47,107 nucleotides of DNA from Paenibacillus sp. A3 (GCF_001399685.1 NZ_JTHN01000132.1:1-47107); one strand, 5' to 3'; shown: positions 8,952 through 17,739, counted from the stretch's first letter. A program made the numbers and translations. The notes: generated by a model from the sequence alone, not told the origin.

Positions 8952-10718
8952 TTAAGAGAAACCGCAAGCGGGTCTCGTGCGGCCCGACTGATCGGCGATA
9001 TCCGTCTCCAAATATTTGGTAAGGACGGTCACCACTTCAGCGCTGCTGGCACAGCCGGCAAGCTCCTCCCAAATCTTCTCGCTGTCGCTGTGCCTGCTTT
9101 GGAGCAGGCTGTTTTTGACCTTCAATATCGATTGCACCGACATGCTCAGGTCGGTAATGCCAAGCGCGATCCAAATCGGCAAAGCGCGGACATCCCCTGC
9201 CAGCTCGCCGCACACGCTGATATGCGTTCCGTGTTTGTGGGCATGATCCGCCGTAATCTTCAGCATGCGGAGCACCGACGGATGGAACGGGTCGTACAAA
9301 TGCGCCACCGTCTCGTTCATCCGGTCGACGGCCAGCACATATTGGACCAAATCGTTCGTGCCGATGCTGAAAAAGTCGACCTTTTGCGCCAACAGATCGG
9401 AGATCATGACCGCGGCCGGAAGCTCGATCATAATGCCGACCTCAATGTCGGAGCGGAACGGAGTCCCTTCGGCGGCAAGCTCCTTTTTCGCGTCCTCCAG
9501 CACCTCATTGGCTCGGCGCAGCTCGTCTAGCGAAGAAATCATCGGATACAGGATTTTAACGTGTCCGTAATGACTGGCCCGCAAAATAGCCCGAAGCTGC
9601 GTTTTGAACAAATCCGTCCGGTCCAGCATGATCCGAATCGCGCGGTAGCCGAGCGACGGATTCTCTTCCTCCGGCAGGGCCAGGTAATCGAGATGCTTAT
9701 CCCCTCCGACGTCCAGCGTCCGAATGACAACCGGCTTGCCGCCCAGCCGCTCGGCCACTTCGCGATATACGGCAAACTGCTCCTCTTCCTCGGGGAAGCT
9801 GCTGCGGTCCATGTACAAAAATTCCGTCCGGAACAGGCCGACGCCGGAAGCGCCGTTCTTCATGACCAGCTCCAGCTCCTTCACCGAGCTGATGTTGGCC
9901 GCCAAATGCATCTGCCTTCCGTCCTCCGTCCGGGTAGGCAAGTGGGCCAGCTTTTGCAGCTGCTCCTGAACGGCTTTCCACGTTTCCTTGCGCGCCTTGT
10001 ACTTCTCGATCACATCGTCGGCCGGGTTCACATAGACGACGCCCTCGTCGCCGTCGATGATCAGATAGTCGCCGTTTTGAATCGGCGTTTGCAGCTTGCC
10101 CTCGAGCCCGAGAACGTACGGCACGCTCATCGCGCGGGCCATGATCGCCACATGCGACGTTTTGCCCCCCAGCATCGTTACCAGCCCTAACGCCAGATTC
10201 ACGTCCAGATGCACCATTTGGGACGGAATCAGCTCTTTGGCTACGAGAATGTAGGGCTGATCCTTGGGCGGCAGCGTCTCTTCGAGCGCTCCCAGCAGAT
10301 GCTTGAGCAGCCGGTTGCCGACGTCTTTAATATCGAGCGCGCGCTCCTTCATATAGCCGTCGTCAAGCAGATCGAACATTCCTACGAACTTGTCGATCGC
10401 TTCTTTGACGGCAACCTCCGCCGCTTTGTATTGACGCTGCATAATCCCCTGCACTTCATTCATGAAAATCGGGTCTTCCAAGATGGCCAGATGCGCATCG
10501 AAAATTTGCGTTTGCTCCTCGCCCAGCACGCTGACGAATTCCTGTTTGATCAGTTCGATCTCGTCCTTGGAATGGCGGATTCCGTCATATAACCTTTCGA
10601 ATTCGTACGCCAGGTCCGTGACGTCGATCAGCTTTTCGGGAAAGTCCCATTCCCAGGTTGGAATAACGAAAGCTTTGCCCATCGCAATCCCCGACGAAGC
10701 TCCGATCCCCTCAACCAT
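8952..10718 (-). CDS. ptsI: PTS enzyme I (PEP-protein phosphotransferase)
   Basis: General cytosolic PTS component that autophosphorylates from PEP and passes the phosphate to HPr. The 588 aa are slightly longer than the usual 570-575. The phospho-His is H189 in GGKTSHVAIMARA. PEP-binding signatures are GLFRTEFLYMDR and the C-terminal SVCGELAGD with its catalytic Cys. The start ATG overlaps the end of the PTS permease gene by 8 nt, so the two are coupled. No ptsH gene is nearby; HPr must be encoded elsewhere. Confidence 0.97.
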   Translation of the reverse strand: MVEGIGASSGIAMGKAFVIPTWEWDFPEKLIDVTDLAYEFERLYDGIRHSKDEIELIKQEFVSVLGEEQTQIFDAHLAILEDPIFMNEVQGIMQRQYKAAEVAVKEAIDKFVGMFDLLDDGYMKERALDIKDVGNRLLKHLLGALEETLPPKDQPYILVAKELIPSQMVHLDVNLALGLVTMLGGKTSHVAIMARAMSVPYVLGLEGKLQTPIQNGDYLIIDGDEGVVYVNPADDVIEKYKARKETWKAVQEQLQKLAHLPTRTEDGRQMHLAANISSVKELELVMKNGASGVGLFRTEFLYMDRSSFPEEEEQFAVYREVAERLGGKPVVIRTLDVGGDKHLDYLALPEEENPSLGYRAIRIMLDRTDLFKTQLRAILRASHYGHVKILYPMISSLDELRRANEVLEDAKKELAAEGTPFRSDIEVGIMIELPAAVMISDLLAQKVDFFSIGTNDLVQYVLAVDRMNETVAHLYDPFHPSVLRMLKITADHAHKHGTHISVCGELAGDVRALPIWIALGITDLSMSVQSILKVKNSLLQSRHSDSEKIWEELAGCASSAEVVTVLTKYLETDIADQSGRTRPACGFS

Positions 10719-12615
10719 AAGCGTTCCCTCCCCCTGTAACTCCTGTTGTAGCGGTATTTTTCAGCATGACGGACATGACCGACGCCTGTCCTTTCTTCAC
10801 GGCTTTGTAAGGCGCGAAGCTCCATGATCTCACCATATCGACGTTCGTGATGAGCATAGGCGTCGCGAGCGACTTGCAGTTTTTCTTGACTTTCTGCAGA
10901 TTGAACCTGACGAGCAGTTGGCCGGGTTCGACCAGGTCTCCTTCTTTCACGTAAGCGGTAAAATATTTGCCCTGCAGGCCGGCCGTATCGATTCCGATAT
11001 GGAGGAGCACTTGAAGTCCCTGCTCCGTTTCGATCCCGAGGGCGTGAAGCGTCGGATACACGTGAATGATCTTACCGGCTACAGGCGATACCAGCTCCCC
11101 TTTATCGGGGAAAAAGGCGACGCCGTTGCCCACCAGTTTGCCGGCAAAAATTTTGTCCGGCACTTCCTCCAGCGGGATCATCCGCCCCTGCATCGGCGAG
11201 CTGAACAGCACCTGCTGAATATCTTTGCGCATAGACTTGATCATCTCTTCGCGGATCAATTCCGAATACGTGCCGAACACGACCTGAACGTTGCCACCGC
11301 CCAAACGGATGACGCCGGCCGCGCCGAGCAGCCGAAGCGCCGACACATCCATCTGCCGGTCATTGACCAGCGTGAGCCGCAGGCGGGTGATGCACGCTTC
11401 GATGTTCTTGATGTTTTCTTTGCCGCCAAGCGCCTGCAAAATGAGCGGCGAACGGTACGGAATGTCCCCGGCCCATTCTTCGAGCTGCGAGCCCTCCTCG
11501 CGGCCGGGCGTCGGGATGCGGAAGCGGCGGATCGCCCAGCGGAACAGAACATAGTAGACGAAGCCGTAAGCAAGCCCGATCGGAATCAGCAGCAAGCCCC
11601 GGGTCGACAAGTGCAGATTGATCAAGTAATCGATCGCTCCCGCCGAATAAGAGAAGCCGTGATGAATGTCGAGCACGTAAGCGATCCACATCGCCAATCC
11701 CGAAAGAATGGCATGCACGAAAAACAGATACGGCGCCACGAACAAAAACGCGAACTCGATCGGCTCGGTCACCCCGGTTAAGAAACAGGCGAAAGCCGCC
11801 GTCAGAAATGTCGTCCGAATTTTCGGTTTTAAATCCTCGCGTGCTTCCTGAATAATCGCCAAGGCAATGGCAGGCAGCGCAAACATCATGATCGGATACA
11901 GGCCGGCCATATACATTCCCGCTGTCGGGTCTCCGGCAAAATAGCGGGGCAAGTCCCCGAATACCGGCTGTCCTTGCGCATCGTTATACGCGCCGAGCTG
12001 AAACCAGAAAAAGTTGTTAAACACGTGATGCAGTCCGGATGGGACCAAAAGTCGATGAATGATGCCGTATAAAAATGCGCCGAAGCCGCCAAGCCCCAAG
12101 ATAAAATTCGTTAGCTTCTCCATCCCGGTTTCGAGCGCAGGACCGAATTGGATCATCAGTAAAATCAATAAAAAGATGGCAAGCCCCATCAGCAGCGGCA
12201 CCATGCGGGGACCGCCGAAAAATTGAATCGATTCGGGAAGCTGAATATGCTTTACCCTATGATAAATGACGGCGGCAAGCAAACCGATCAGAATGCCGCC
12301 GGGAACGCCGAGCTGAAACGAATCGCCGAGGTAACGCTGCGTCGCTTCGCTGAACATGTAATGGCCGATAAGCGCCGACATGCCCGCGATTCCTGCGCTT
12401 TCCGTCAACCCCAGGGCGACGCCGACCGCAAAAATAAGCGGCAAGTACGTAAAGATCGTTGTGCCGCAGAGCAATAAAATTTCCCCGACGCGGGGCATAT
12501 GAATCCGATCCCAAGGCAGGGTACCGAGGCGCAGCAAGATAGCGGCAACGGGAAGGGTAATGGTCGGCATCATGAGCGACCGGCCAAGCTGCTGCAAGTT
12601 TCCCATCCAATTCAA
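10711..12615 (-). CDS. PTS permease EIICBA, N-acetylglucosamine/glucose type
   Basis: Membrane permease that imports and phosphorylates a sugar. Order is EIIC (about residues 1-370), EIIB (phospho-Cys C408 in IEACITRLRL) and EIIA (H524 and phospho-H539 in LLHIGIDTAGLQGKYF). Several EIIC segments, such as GLYPIMMFALPAIALAI and HHGFSYSAGAIDYLIN, look more like NagE than PtsG, so GlcNAc is a likely substrate; this is inference. The start is probably TTG at 12613-12615, 11 nt after GGGGG; the ATG three codons later is an alternative. It is transcribed with ptsI from a strong nearby promoter. Confidence 0.9.
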   Translation of the reverse strand: MNWMGNLQQLGRSLMMPTITLPVAAILLRLGTLPWDRIHMPRVGEILLLCGTTIFTYLPLIFAVGVALGLTESAGIAGMSALIGHYMFSEATQRYLGDSFQLGVPGGILIGLLAAVIYHRVKHIQLPESIQFFGGPRMVPLLMGLAIFLLILLMIQFGPALETGMEKLTNFILGLGGFGAFLYGIIHRLLVPSGLHHVFNNFFWFQLGAYNDAQGQPVFGDLPRYFAGDPTAGMYMAGLYPIMMFALPAIALAIIQEAREDLKPKIRTTFLTAAFACFLTGVTEPIEFAFLFVAPYLFFVHAILSGLAMWIAYVLDIHHGFSYSAGAIDYLINLHLSTRGLLLIPIGLAYGFVYYVLFRWAIRRFRIPTPGREEGSQLEEWAGDIPYRSPLILQALGGKENIKNIEACITRLRLTLVNDRQMDVSALRLLGAAGVIRLGGGNVQVVFGTYSELIREEMIKSMRKDIQQVLFSSPMQGRMIPLEEVPDKIFAGKLVGNGVAFFPDKGELVSPVAGKIIHVYPTLHALGIETEQGLQVLLHIGIDTAGLQGKYFTAYVKEGDLVEPGQLLVRFNLQKVKKNCKSLATPMLITNVDMVRSWSFAPYKAVKKGQASVMSVMLKNTATTGVTGGGNAYG

Positions 12616-12644
12616 ATCGGTCCGTTCCCCCTTTCATACTAACG

Positions 12645-12673
12645 ATGGTACGCTCAGAACCGTTTTTTGTCAA
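12645..12673 (-). promoter_or_regulatory. Strong sigma-A promoter of the PTS genes
   Basis: A perfect TTGACA (12673-12668) lies 17 nt from TACCAT (12650-12645) on the minus strand. The leader would be only about 20 nt, leaving no room for the antiterminator/terminator pair that controls Bacillus ptsG. Confidence 0.7.
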
Positions 12674-12689
12674 ACCGTAAGTTCAGGGA

Positions 12690-12728
12690 AAACACAAAGA
12701 AGACGGGCCTGCCGGGCCCGCCTGTTCG
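12690..12728 (-). terminator. Terminator of the Q-rich gene
   Basis: A GC-rich 8-bp stem (GGCGGGCC with GGCCCGTC, one G-T pair) is followed by TTCTTTGTGTTTT on the minus strand. Confidence 0.6.
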
Positions 12729-12748
12729 AAGCTGCTTGCCGATTAAAA

Positions 12749-13468
12749 TTAGAATCTGTTAAAGCCCACGCCGCTTGCACCGAAACTGCTTGTGCTGATA
12801 CCGCCTGCGCCGATACCAAATTGACTTTGCGCCGGTTGGTTGGAATCGGAACGAAGATAAGAGTCATGTCCTTGTTGGTTGCCGCGGTAGTTGGCCAGAT
12901 GGTACGATTGCGGGCTTTGGAATTGGGAATACGACTGCCCGGAAACGCCAAATTGTTGGCCAAATTGATTTTGGCTTGCAAAGCTTGCCGCGCCGAATTG
13001 GGGTGCGCCGATGCCAAATTGGCTTTGTGCCGGCTGCGTGGAATCCGAACGCAGGTAAGCGTCATGGCCCTGCTGGTCTCCGCGGTAGTTGGCCGTGTGA
13101 TACGATTGCGGCGATTGCGGGCTTTGATATTGCGAGAACTGTTGTCCGGCTCCGAAAGAAGAAGCGCCGAATTGGGGTGCGCCGATTCCGAATTGGCTTT
13201 GCGCCGGCTGCGTGGAATCGGAGCGAAGATAGGCGTCATGCCCTTGTTGGTTGCCGCGGTAGTTCGCCGTGTGATATGCTTGCGGGCTTTGGAATTGCGA
13301 GAATTGCTGCCCGGCTCCGTATTGCTGGCTGATTCCGGATTGATTCAAGGACTGGTTGTATTGGGATTGTACATATCCGACCGGCTGGTATTTGGAGTAT
13401 TGGGAGCTTGCAGGACCGGCCGTACCCAATTGGTTTTGAAAGCTGCTTTGGAAGCCTTGTTGGTACAT
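12749..13468 (-). CDS. Gln/Ser/Tyr/Phe-rich protein with three repeats, function unknown
   Basis: 239-aa low-complexity protein without signal peptide or membrane segment. It has three near-identical units with the core YHTANYRGNQQGHDAYLRSD plus TQPAQSQFGIGAPQFGA, at about residues 65-102, 123-160 and 189-221. Units are joined by QFSQYQSPQ-type linkers. Composition is dominated by Gln, Ser, Gly, Phe and Tyr, with almost no Lys and no Cys. I do not recognise the family; the composition would suit an assembling spore-surface or matrix protein, which is a guess. It has a strong GGAGG site 8 nt before ATG, its own terminator, and therefore probably its own transcript. Confidence 0.8.
   Translation of the reverse strand: MYQQGFQSSFQNQLGTAGPASSQYSKYQPVGYVQSQYNQSLNQSGISQQYGAGQQFSQFQSPQAYHTANYRGNQQGHDAYLRSDSTQPAQSQFGIGAPQFGASSFGAGQQFSQYQSPQSPQSYHTANYRGDQQGHDAYLRSDSTQPAQSQFGIGAPQFGAASFASQNQFGQQFGVSGQSYSQFQSPQSYHLANYRGNQQGHDSYLRSDSNQPAQSQFGIGAGGISTSSFGASGVGFNRF
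12806..13276 (-). repeat. Three in-frame coding repeats in the Q-rich gene
   Basis: Copies at about 13276-13163, 13102-12989 and 12904-12806 (minus strand), with periods of about 174 and 198 bp. They encode the HTANYRG-QQGHDAYLRSDS unit. Copies 1 and 2 differ little; the third diverges at its end. Confidence 0.85.
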
Positions 13469-13585
13469 GCGAAAATCCTCCTCGAAGTTTAGTTTAGGAA
13501 GTCTTCCGGTGCTGGTCGTTGTTCCGTTCCATTCCAGAAGCCTTTCTTATTGTCTTCAAGGAGGATTTATTTTATTACTTGCCGT

Positions 13586-14245
13586 TTATTTTTTTTGGGA
13601 CCGGTCGGGGCGGACTTCCCGCATCAGCTGCAGGGCCGCCGAGCGGGGGTCGCTTTGCCGGACAATAGCCGATACGACGGCTACTCCGTCTGCGCCGGCC
13701 CGAATAACGGGCGACGCATTAGAAACATCGATGCCCCCGATCCCGACCATGCTGACTTGCGGCCAGCGCTGCTTGATCTCCGAAATCAACCCGGTGCCTA
13801 TCGGCGCCCCGGCATCCCCTTTGGTAAGGGTGGAATACACGGCCCCCACGCCCAAATAATCTGCGCCTTGAGCCATGGCCCACTCCGCCTCAGCCATCGT
13901 GCCGGCGGAGATGCCGATGATCTTATCCTCGCCGAGCAGCTTGCGGGCTTCCGATCCCGGCATGTCGTCTTGGCCGACATGCACGCCGTCGGCGTCCAGC
14001 GCGAGCGCCACATCGACCCGGTCGTTGACCAGAAACGGGACGCCATATTCCCGGCAAAGCTCCCGCAGCGCTCTGCCTTCTTCGATGACGCGGGACAAAG
14101 GCGCTTTTTTCTCGCGAAGCTGGATCATCGTTACCCCGCCGTCCAGTGCCGACCGGGCAATATCAAGCGCCGAATTTCCTTCGTGGCCTGAGAGATCCAT
14201 AACCAAATAAACCGATAAATAACGACGTACGTCTGACCGGAACAA
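13586..14245 (-). CDS. thiE: Thiamine phosphate synthase
   Basis: TIM-barrel enzyme that joins HMP-pyrophosphate and the thiazole phosphate to give thiamine monophosphate. Visible signatures are GVTMIQLREK (pyrophosphate binding), FLVNDRVDVALALDADGVHV followed by GQDDMP, GISAGTMAEAE, and GIGGIDVSNASPVI. The length of 219 aa fits. ThiE is preferred over TenI because the pyrophosphate-contact residues are complete. The TTG start at 14243-14245 is supported by GGAGGG 7 nt upstream and lies 1 nt after the stop of the CoA-binding gene. No other thi gene is in the window. Confidence 0.93.
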   Translation of the reverse strand: MFRSDVRRYLSVYLVMDLSGHEGNSALDIARSALDGGVTMIQLREKKAPLSRVIEEGRALRELCREYGVPFLVNDRVDVALALDADGVHVGQDDMPGSEARKLLGEDKIIGISAGTMAEAEWAMAQGADYLGVGAVYSTLTKGDAGAPIGTGLISEIKQRWPQVSMVGIGGIDVSNASPVIRAGADGVAVVSAIVRQSDPRSAALQLMREVRPDRSQKK

Positions 14246-14246
14246 C

Positions 14247-14675
14247 TTATTTCCCTCCGGGCAGCAAAATCGAGTCTTCTACTTTGATGCAGCGGTCCAT
14301 GATCACTTCAAGACCGCCGGCGCGGGCAATATCCGCCGCTTCTTCGTTAAAGATCCCCTGCTGCAGCCAAAACACTTTGGCCCCGATCTTTACCGCTTCC
14401 TCGGCTACGGGAACAACCTGTTCGCTGCGTCGGAATACGTTCACGATATCGACCGGTTCGGGAATATCGCTGAGCGACGCGTAGCAAGTTTCCCCAAGAA
14501 TCGATCCGCTTACGGTCGGATTGACCGGAATAATGCGGTAGCCTTTCTTCTGCATGGCCTCCGCAACCATGTAAGATACGCGGTCGGGCTTGTCGGACAG
14601 CCCGACGACCGCTACGTTGCCGGCTCCCGACAATATTTCTTTGATTCGTTCACGCGGTGGATTTTCAAAAGCCAT
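14247..14675 (-). CDS. CoA-binding domain protein (YneT/YccU type)
   Basis: 142-aa protein consisting of one Rossmann-like CoA-binding domain, as in succinyl-CoA synthetase alpha. Motifs are NVAVVGLSDKPDRVSYMVAE, YRIIPVNPTVSGSILGE, VDIVNVFRRSEQV and KVFWLQQGIFNEEA. Family members bind CoA, but their biological role is not established. It is followed 1 nt later by thiE. Confidence 0.88.
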   Translation of the reverse strand: MAFENPPRERIKEILSGAGNVAVVGLSDKPDRVSYMVAEAMQKKGYRIIPVNPTVSGSILGETCYASLSDIPEPVDIVNVFRRSEQVVPVAEEAVKIGAKVFWLQQGIFNEEAADIARAGGLEVIMDRCIKVEDSILLPGGK

Positions 14676-14701
14676 GACGCATCGCTCCTCGCTTCATTCA
14701 T

Positions 14702-15529
14702 TTATTGTGCCTTCGTATAGCTTATCGCTTGACGTCCCATCGCATCCCATGTTGCGATAAACGCTTCTTTGTCGATTTTTTTGTTGCTTTGACCGGCAAG
14801 CGGGTCGTTGACATATACGTACTGTTCGTCAAAGCCGACCAGCAGCACCGCATGCTCCATAAAGGTCGTCTCGATCGGACCGATCGGCGTATCCCACACG
14901 ACCCAATTGTCCGGAACCTTATAATTGATCGTCGTCCAAACGACGGACGGCACTCCCTGAATCAATTGGTCTTCAAGCTTCGAGAATGGCTCCTTGGTCA
15001 GATCTTGCGCCGTTGGAACATAAGCCTTAAGCAATTCGAACAATGCGGTATGGTAGATCCCGAACCCTTTGGCAGCACCCGTCACCTCTCCGACGAATCC
15101 GGTGTTCGGATTGCCCCAGAATGCAATCGAGCCGTTTTTGTTATAACGGATCGGGGTCGGATCTTTTTTCATCTCGGGAACCAAATCCATCTTGGATTTG
15201 TTCACGCCGTAATATTGCAACAGCATCGCAAGACTCGTCACTTCGCATCCGGAAGGAAGCTCGGGCAGCTGCCGAATATGCGGCGCTTCCAGCAATACGC
15301 TTTTCGGCCGCTCGACAGGCTTCGCTGCAGGAGGTGCAGCGGCGCTCGCGGCTGTCTTGGCCGCTTCTTGCTCCGCGTAGGCGACGGTCGGGTCCCGGAA
15401 CCATGTCTGTCCCGTTAGTTTAGCGTAAAGCAGTACGCCAAATACGCCGCTGGCAAAGAGAAGCCCTGTGATGAGAAATAAAGCAAGCGTGACCTGGATT
15501 CCTTTCCATAATACGGTCACGTCCTTCAC
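14702..15529 (-). CDS. Membrane-anchored C39-like papain-fold protein
   Basis: 275 aa. An N-terminal membrane helix (about residues 11-38) is followed by an Ala/Pro-rich stalk (to about 78) and a C39-like domain. Catalytic candidates are C95 in LPSGCEVTSLAM, H226 in FMEHAVLLVGFDE and N241/D242 in YVNDP. This puts a cysteine-peptidase-like domain outside the cell; the substrate is unknown. No bacteriocin transporter is fused or adjacent, so it is not a C39 ABC exporter. The start is probably GTG at 15527-15529, although GTG three codons later is also possible; the ribosome site is weak. Confidence 0.82.
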   Translation of the reverse strand: MKDVTVLWKGIQVTLALFLITGLLFASGVFGVLLYAKLTGQTWFRDPTVAYAEQEAAKTAASAAAPPAAKPVERPKSVLLEAPHIRQLPELPSGCEVTSLAMLLQYYGVNKSKMDLVPEMKKDPTPIRYNKNGSIAFWGNPNTGFVGEVTGAAKGFGIYHTALFELLKAYVPTAQDLTKEPFSKLEDQLIQGVPSVVWTTINYKVPDNWVVWDTPIGPIETTFMEHAVLLVGFDEQYVYVNDPLAGQSNKKIDKEAFIATWDAMGRQAISYTKAQ

Positions 15530-15592
15530 CGCCTCGTTACGATCAGCATGCCGATCATGATGATAGGTTAAGCAACGCCGGCGCGCAGCGCC

Positions 15593-16888
15593 TTATTCTT
15601 GAACCAGTTCGATCTGCGCTCCGAGCGACAGCAAATGCTCGAAGTAATGCGGGTAAGATTTGGCCACATGATGCGCGTCGTTGATAATCAAGCCTTGCTC
15701 GGAACGGAGGCCAACGATGGTAAGCGCCATAATGACGCGGTGGTCGTAGTGCGCGTTAATCTCGACGCCGCCCGTTACGCCCTGCGGACGCCCGTGGACG
15801 ATAATCTCGCTTTGTCTTTCCTCCACAACCGCTCCGGCCTTGCGCAGCTCGTTCACAAAATCCGTAATTCTGTCGCATTCCTTGTAGCGCAGGTTCTCTA
15901 CATTGTAGAAGCGGGACGTGCCTTCCGCAAACACCGCCGCAGCAACCATCGCCAGCACGCCGTCGGTGAAATGATCCCCGTCGAATTCGCCTGCGGTCAG
16001 CTTCTGATTGCCGCGAATCCGAACGGTATCGTTCTCGTGGGTAAGATCAACGCCCATCGCGCGGAGCACATCGACGACGGCCCGCTCGCCCTGCTTGCTT
16101 TGCTCCGCCAAATGAAGCACCGTTACGTCCGAATGCGTTACGGCCGCAGCGGCCAGGATGGCGGCAGAGCCCGGATAATCGCCCTGAACTGTGTAGTTTT
16201 GGGGCTTGTACTGCTGCTTGCCCGGAATTTTATAATGCATCAAATCGTCGGACGCTTCGATTTTCACACCCGCTTGGGCAATGACTTCCAGCGTCTGGCC
16301 GACGATAATTTTCGATTTCAGATCGTGCAGCACCGTAATTTCGCTATCCTCGTCCAGCAGAGGAGCAACGAACAGCAAGGAGCTTAAAAATTGCGAGCTG
16401 ACGTTCCCGGAAACGGTAATTTTGCCGCCCCGCGGATGGCCGCCCCGAATCGTAATCGGCAGCTTTCCTTCACGGTGTTCGACCTCGACTCCCATCTGCT
16501 TCAAGGCGTCGATCAGATCGTCATGGGGCCGTTTGCCGAGAGAATCCGGATAAGCGTTAATGAACGTCACCTCCGGGCAAAAAGCGGCGACCGACATCAA
16601 GAAGCGAAGCACCGCTCCCGCATTGCCGACATTCAGCTCGCTCACATGCTTCGGATGACGGCCGAAGCCGCGGATCGTCATCTTCTCGTCGTCCTCTTCC
16701 AGGACGGCGCCCAAATCCCGGATACAGCGGCGCATCGCGTCGCTATCCTCGCTGTGTGCCGGAAAGTACACCGTGCTCGTCCCATCCGCTAGCGCTGCGA
16801 TGAGCAAATAGCGGGTAGTGTAGTTTTTGGAAGACAGGGCGTTAATCGTCCCGCCCAGACGCGGGGTCGGTTTGACAATGGCTTTCAT
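15593..16888 (-). CDS. aroA: Divergent 3-phosphoshikimate 1-carboxyvinyltransferase (EPSP synthase)
   Basis: 431 aa, two-domain enolpyruvyl transferase fold. The catalytic end is well conserved: NLRYKECDRI, AHYDHRVIMAL and HHVAKSYPHYF. The N-terminal half is atypical: the canonical K-S-x-S-x-R loop is K21-N-Y-T-T-R26, and the GNAGTAMRP segment is GNAGAVLRF (88-96). It may be the shikimate-pathway enzyme, an additional glyphosate-tolerant copy, or an enolpyruvyl transferase of secondary metabolism. The ATG follows GGAGAG at 10 nt. aroK lies 1.2 kb away on the same strand, but crcB genes intervene. Confidence 0.88.
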   Translation of the reverse strand: MKAIVKPTPRLGGTINALSSKNYTTRYLLIAALADGTSTVYFPAHSEDSDAMRRCIRDLGAVLEEDDEKMTIRGFGRHPKHVSELNVGNAGAVLRFLMSVAAFCPEVTFINAYPDSLGKRPHDDLIDALKQMGVEVEHREGKLPITIRGGHPRGGKITVSGNVSSQFLSSLLFVAPLLDEDSEITVLHDLKSKIIVGQTLEVIAQAGVKIEASDDLMHYKIPGKQQYKPQNYTVQGDYPGSAAILAAAAVTHSDVTVLHLAEQSKQGERAVVDVLRAMGVDLTHENDTVRIRGNQKLTAGEFDGDHFTDGVLAMVAAAVFAEGTSRFYNVENLRYKECDRITDFVNELRKAGAVVEERQSEIIVHGRPQGVTGGVEINAHYDHRVIMALTIVGLRSEQGLIINDAHHVAKSYPHYFEHLLSLGAQIELVQE

Positions 16889-16911
16889 CGTAAAGTATCT
16901 CTCCTTGTCCG

Positions 16912-17295
16912 TCAGAGCTTTATATATGTAATTGAAAGGATATAGCCTGCATAAGCAAGCAGCAAACCAAGTGTATACGACAGCCCCATATACAGCCAGG
17001 CCGTCCGGCTTTCGCCTTGACGAAGCAGCGCTTCGCTTTCCAGCTTTAGCGTCGAAAAGGTCGTGAATGCCCCCATAAATCCGCTACCAAGGAGCGCCAT
17101 GAGCCGGCCGTCTGCCCCTCCTCCCCACAGGACGCCCAACAAGAACGAACCGATAAGGTTGACCGTCAGCGTTCCGTATGGCAGAGAAGTTTTAAGCCGT
17201 TCCGCGATCCGGCGACCGATCCAATACCTTGCAACGGCGCCGGCAAAGCCTCCTGCGCTTACGAGCAGCAGCGTTCCTAATGTATTCGACATCAT
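16912..17295 (-). CDS. crcB: Fluoride channel CrcB/Fluc, second subunit
   Basis: 127-aa four-helix fluoride exporter. Signatures are GGFAGAVARYWIG, TLTVNLIGSFLLG and GFMGAFTTFSTLKLE. It overlaps the first crcB by 4 nt (ATGA), so the pair is translationally coupled. Gram-positive bacteria often encode two Fluc chains that assemble as an antiparallel heterodimer. A longer open frame extends upstream to 17700, but that part is the other crcB read in the wrong frame. Confidence 0.92.
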   Translation of the reverse strand: MMSNTLGTLLLVSAGGFAGAVARYWIGRRIAERLKTSLPYGTLTVNLIGSFLLGVLWGGGADGRLMALLGSGFMGAFTTFSTLKLESEALLRQGESRTAWLYMGLSYTLGLLLAYAGYILSITYIKL

Positions 17296-17684
17296 TCCGC
17301 AGAACCCCTTTTTACCGCCGCCAAATTTAAGCCGACCCGGCGGCCGAGACGAATGCATCCGATCCCGCCCCACAGGCTGACGATAAAATAGAGCGCGGCG
17401 ATCGTCCAAAGCTGCTGCTGGAGCATGGATACGAGCTCCCAGCTTAACGTCGAGAACGTCGTAAACGCTCCGACGAATCCGGTGGTTAGCGCGGCGCGAA
17501 GGTCCGGATATCGTTTCAAACCGGGCAAATAGGCCAGAAAGCCAAGCGTCAGGCAGCCGGCGAGGTTGCACAGCAGCGTTCCCCACGGCAGCGAGGTAAC
17601 CTGCTGCGGATTCATCGCAAAGGACAATCCGTACCGTGCCAGTGCTCCGGCAATTCCCGCTAGACCTATATAAAGTACGGTCAA
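17292..17684 (-). CDS. crcB: Fluoride channel CrcB/Fluc, first subunit
   Basis: 130 aa. Signatures are GIAGALARYGLS, TLLCNLAGCLTLGFLAY and GFVGAFTTFSTLSWE, with four hydrophobic helices. The start is TTG at 17682-17684, with GGGGA 9 nt upstream. It is the first gene of the crcB pair. I could not find the fluoride riboswitch core (GGNGAUGG) in the 130 nt upstream. Confidence 0.92.
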   Translation of the reverse strand: MTVLYIGLAGIAGALARYGLSFAMNPQQVTSLPWGTLLCNLAGCLTLGFLAYLPGLKRYPDLRAALTTGFVGAFTTFSTLSWELVSMLQQQLWTIAALYFIVSLWGGIGCIRLGRRVGLNLAAVKRGSAE

Positions 17685-17739
17685 CCGATATCGTCCCCAT
17701 TCGAAATTAACGTCTTCAACGACAGGCGTTCCTCTTTGT

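Noticed and set aside
12616..12748. RAT/terminator antitermination element before the PTS permease
   Set aside because: The promoter lies within 60 nt of the start, and the only hairpin is upstream of the promoter as the terminator of the previous gene.
12806..13276. CRISPR-like direct repeats
   Set aside because: Repeat units are long, in frame within one ORF and encode conserved peptide repeats; spacing and size do not fit CRISPR.
16912..17700. A single 262-codon frame covering both crcB genes
   Set aside because: Only its last 127 codons encode CrcB. The N-terminal part is the other crcB gene in the wrong frame. Two overlapping crcB genes explain the region.
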